Positions 6,096-7,045 of a stretch of 7,045 nt of DNA are shown in pieces. The stretch comes from Pseudomonadota bacterium. Its GTDB lineage: Bacteria > Pseudomonadota > Alphaproteobacteria > Ferrovibrionales > Ferrovibrionaceae. The notes below the pieces were generated by a model. It was not told the DNA's origin. It ran no database searches and saw only the letters and a list, made by a program, of their open reading frames with translations. How positions within the stretch are numbered: position 1 is the first letter of the stretch; every line of letters starts with the position of its first letter. The translations under genes were made by a program, and so were the position numbers. Where the stretch lies: the NCBI GenBank assembly GCA_021793055.1, contig JAJYTL010000172.1, forward strand, positions 1 to 7,045, in the 5' to 3' direction.

Positions 6096-7045
6096 ATGAG
6101 CATGAAAGTAGAGAACAAGATCCCGGCGACGCTGATCCCCGGCGATGGTATCGGTCCGGAGATTACCGCATCCGCCGTGGCTATTCTGGATGCCCTGGGC
6201 GCCCCCTTCGCGTGGGACGTGCAGCAAGGCGGGCTGGCGGCCATACAAACGCATGGCGACCCGCTGCCTGGCGCGACACTAGACAGTATCCGCCGCACGC
6301 GCGTGGCGCTAAAAGGGCCGCTCACGACCCCAGTCGGCGGCGGATTCCGCTCCGTAAACGTGCGGCTGCGCGAGGAGTTCGGTCTATACGCCAATGTCCG
6401 GCCCGCCCGGACCTTAATCCCCGGCGGCCGTTATGAGGATATCGATATTGTCATCGTCAGGGAGAATGTCGAGGGTCTCTACGTCGCCTTCGAGCACTTT
6501 ATCCCGGTTGGCGAAGACCCCCATGCGGTGGCGATCTCCTCGGGCATCAATACGCGGGAGGGAGCGCGGCGCATCGCGCGCTTTGCCTTCGAGTACGCCC
6601 TCCGCAACAATCGAAAGAAGGTTACGGTCGTCCACAAGGCCAATGTGCTGAAAGCCCTGACAGGCCTGTTTCTCGACGCTGCGCGCGAGGTTGCGCAACA
6701 GTATGAGGGTCGGGTCGCCATGGACGATCGGATCGTCGATGCCTGCGCGATGCAGCTTGTCCTGAATCCCTGGCAGTTCGACGTGATCGTTACGACCAAC
6801 CTGTTCGGCGATATTTTATCGGACCTAGCTGCCGGCCTCGTCGGCGGTCTCGGCCTTGCGCCCGGCGCCAATATCGGCGAAAAGGCGGCAATCTTCGAGG
6901 CAGTGCACGGCTCCGCACCGGATATTGCGGGAAAAGGCATCGCCAACCCTACCTCTCTGCTGCTCGCCGCGGGACTTATGCTCGAACATGTCGGACGAAG
7001 CGACCTTAATGACAGACTGAACACCGCCATCGCGCAGGCCCTCAA
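6096..7045 (+). CDS. NAD-type isocitrate dehydrogenase-like protein (partial, 3' end outside window)
   Basis: 316 codons of a beta-decarboxylating dehydrogenase (isocitrate/isopropylmalate family), open to the window edge. Members oxidise and decarboxylate a 2-hydroxy acid; here isocitrate to 2-oxoglutarate is most likely. LIPGDGIGPEI sits at 13-23. FRSVNVRLREEF (84-95) supplies Ser86, Asn88 and Arg92, the isocitrate-binding pattern rather than the Leu-rich isopropylmalate one. Arg102, Arg122, Tyr129 (RENVEGLY) and Lys181 (VHKAN) are catalytic or binding residues. Asp215, Asp239 and Asp243 (NLFGDILSD) bind the metal. HGSAPDIAGKGIANP (271-285) has Asp276-Ile277, the NAD-selecting pair, in place of the Lys-Tyr of NADP enzymes. 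The family is usually about 335-370 residues, so only the last few dozen codons should be missing. The start could also be the ATG at 6102; neither has a strong Shine-Dalgarno. It is divergent from the GMC gene. A tartrate- or other hydroxyacid-dehydrogenase role cannot be excluded. It could be an accessory enzyme beside a housekeeping NADP isocitrate dehydrogenase, which would lie outside this window. Confidence 0.88.
   Translation, partial: MSMKVENKIPATLIPGDGIGPEITASAVAILDALGAPFAWDVQQGGLAAIQTHGDPLPGATLDSIRRTRVALKGPLTTPVGGGFRSVNVRLREEFGLYANVRPARTLIPGGRYEDIDIVIVRENVEGLYVAFEHFIPVGEDPHAVAISSGINTREGARRIARFAFEYALRNNRKKVTVVHKANVLKALTGLFLDAAREVAQQYEGRVAMDDRIVDACAMQLVLNPWQFDVIVTTNLFGDILSDLAAGLVGGLGLAPGANIGEKAAIFEAVHGSAPDIAGKGIANPTSLLLAAGLMLEHVGRSDLNDRLNTAIAQAL

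Noticed and set aside
1..7045. Transposons, CRISPR arrays, tRNA or rRNA genes
   Set aside because: No transposase-like protein, terminal repeat pair, regularly spaced repeat, cloverleaf or rRNA-like segment was seen on either strand.

Overview
The window is GC-rich bacterial DNA that carries four genes plus one broken gene. High GC, strongly GC-biased third codon positions and the protein types suggest a Pseudomonadota chromosome, most likely alphaproteobacterial. That assignment is inference from composition and gene style; no rRNA or other phylogenetic marker is present.

Left part (1-1532, minus strand): the 5' 172 codons of an unrecognised small multi-pass membrane protein, whose 3' end lies beyond the window. 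Upstream of it, in the same direction, is a LysR-type regulator whose reading frame is interrupted at codon 127 by a single in-frame amber codon. The rest of the frame continues to a normal LysR length with no shift. About 60 unusually AT-rich bases with several short palindromes separate the two genes.

Middle (1792-5677, minus strand): a GMC-family FAD oxidoreductase (alcohol/choline dehydrogenase-like, stop at 4040), then after a 196-base gap an acetoacetate--CoA ligase-type AMP-forming synthetase (3843-1792). They are in the order of a possible two-gene transcription unit. Behind the ligase lies a perfect 11-bp stem hairpin, then a perfect 17-bp dyad in front of the LysR gene.

Right part (6096 to end, plus strand): an NAD-type isocitrate dehydrogenase-like protein, divergent from the GMC gene and truncated by the window edge. 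The roughly 350-420 bases between the two divergent starts hold the presumed promoters, including overlapping AT-rich dyads just before the dehydrogenase.

Read together, the oxidoreductase and ligase look like a small catabolic set: FAD-dependent oxidation of an alcohol, and activation of a beta-keto or related acid to its CoA thioester. The NAD-dependent beta-decarboxylating dehydrogenase beside them could feed or draw on the TCA cycle. That link rests on adjacency only. I see no mobile element, tRNA, rRNA or CRISPR array, and no clear evidence of a wholly new system. The most checkable oddity is the amber-interrupted regulator.
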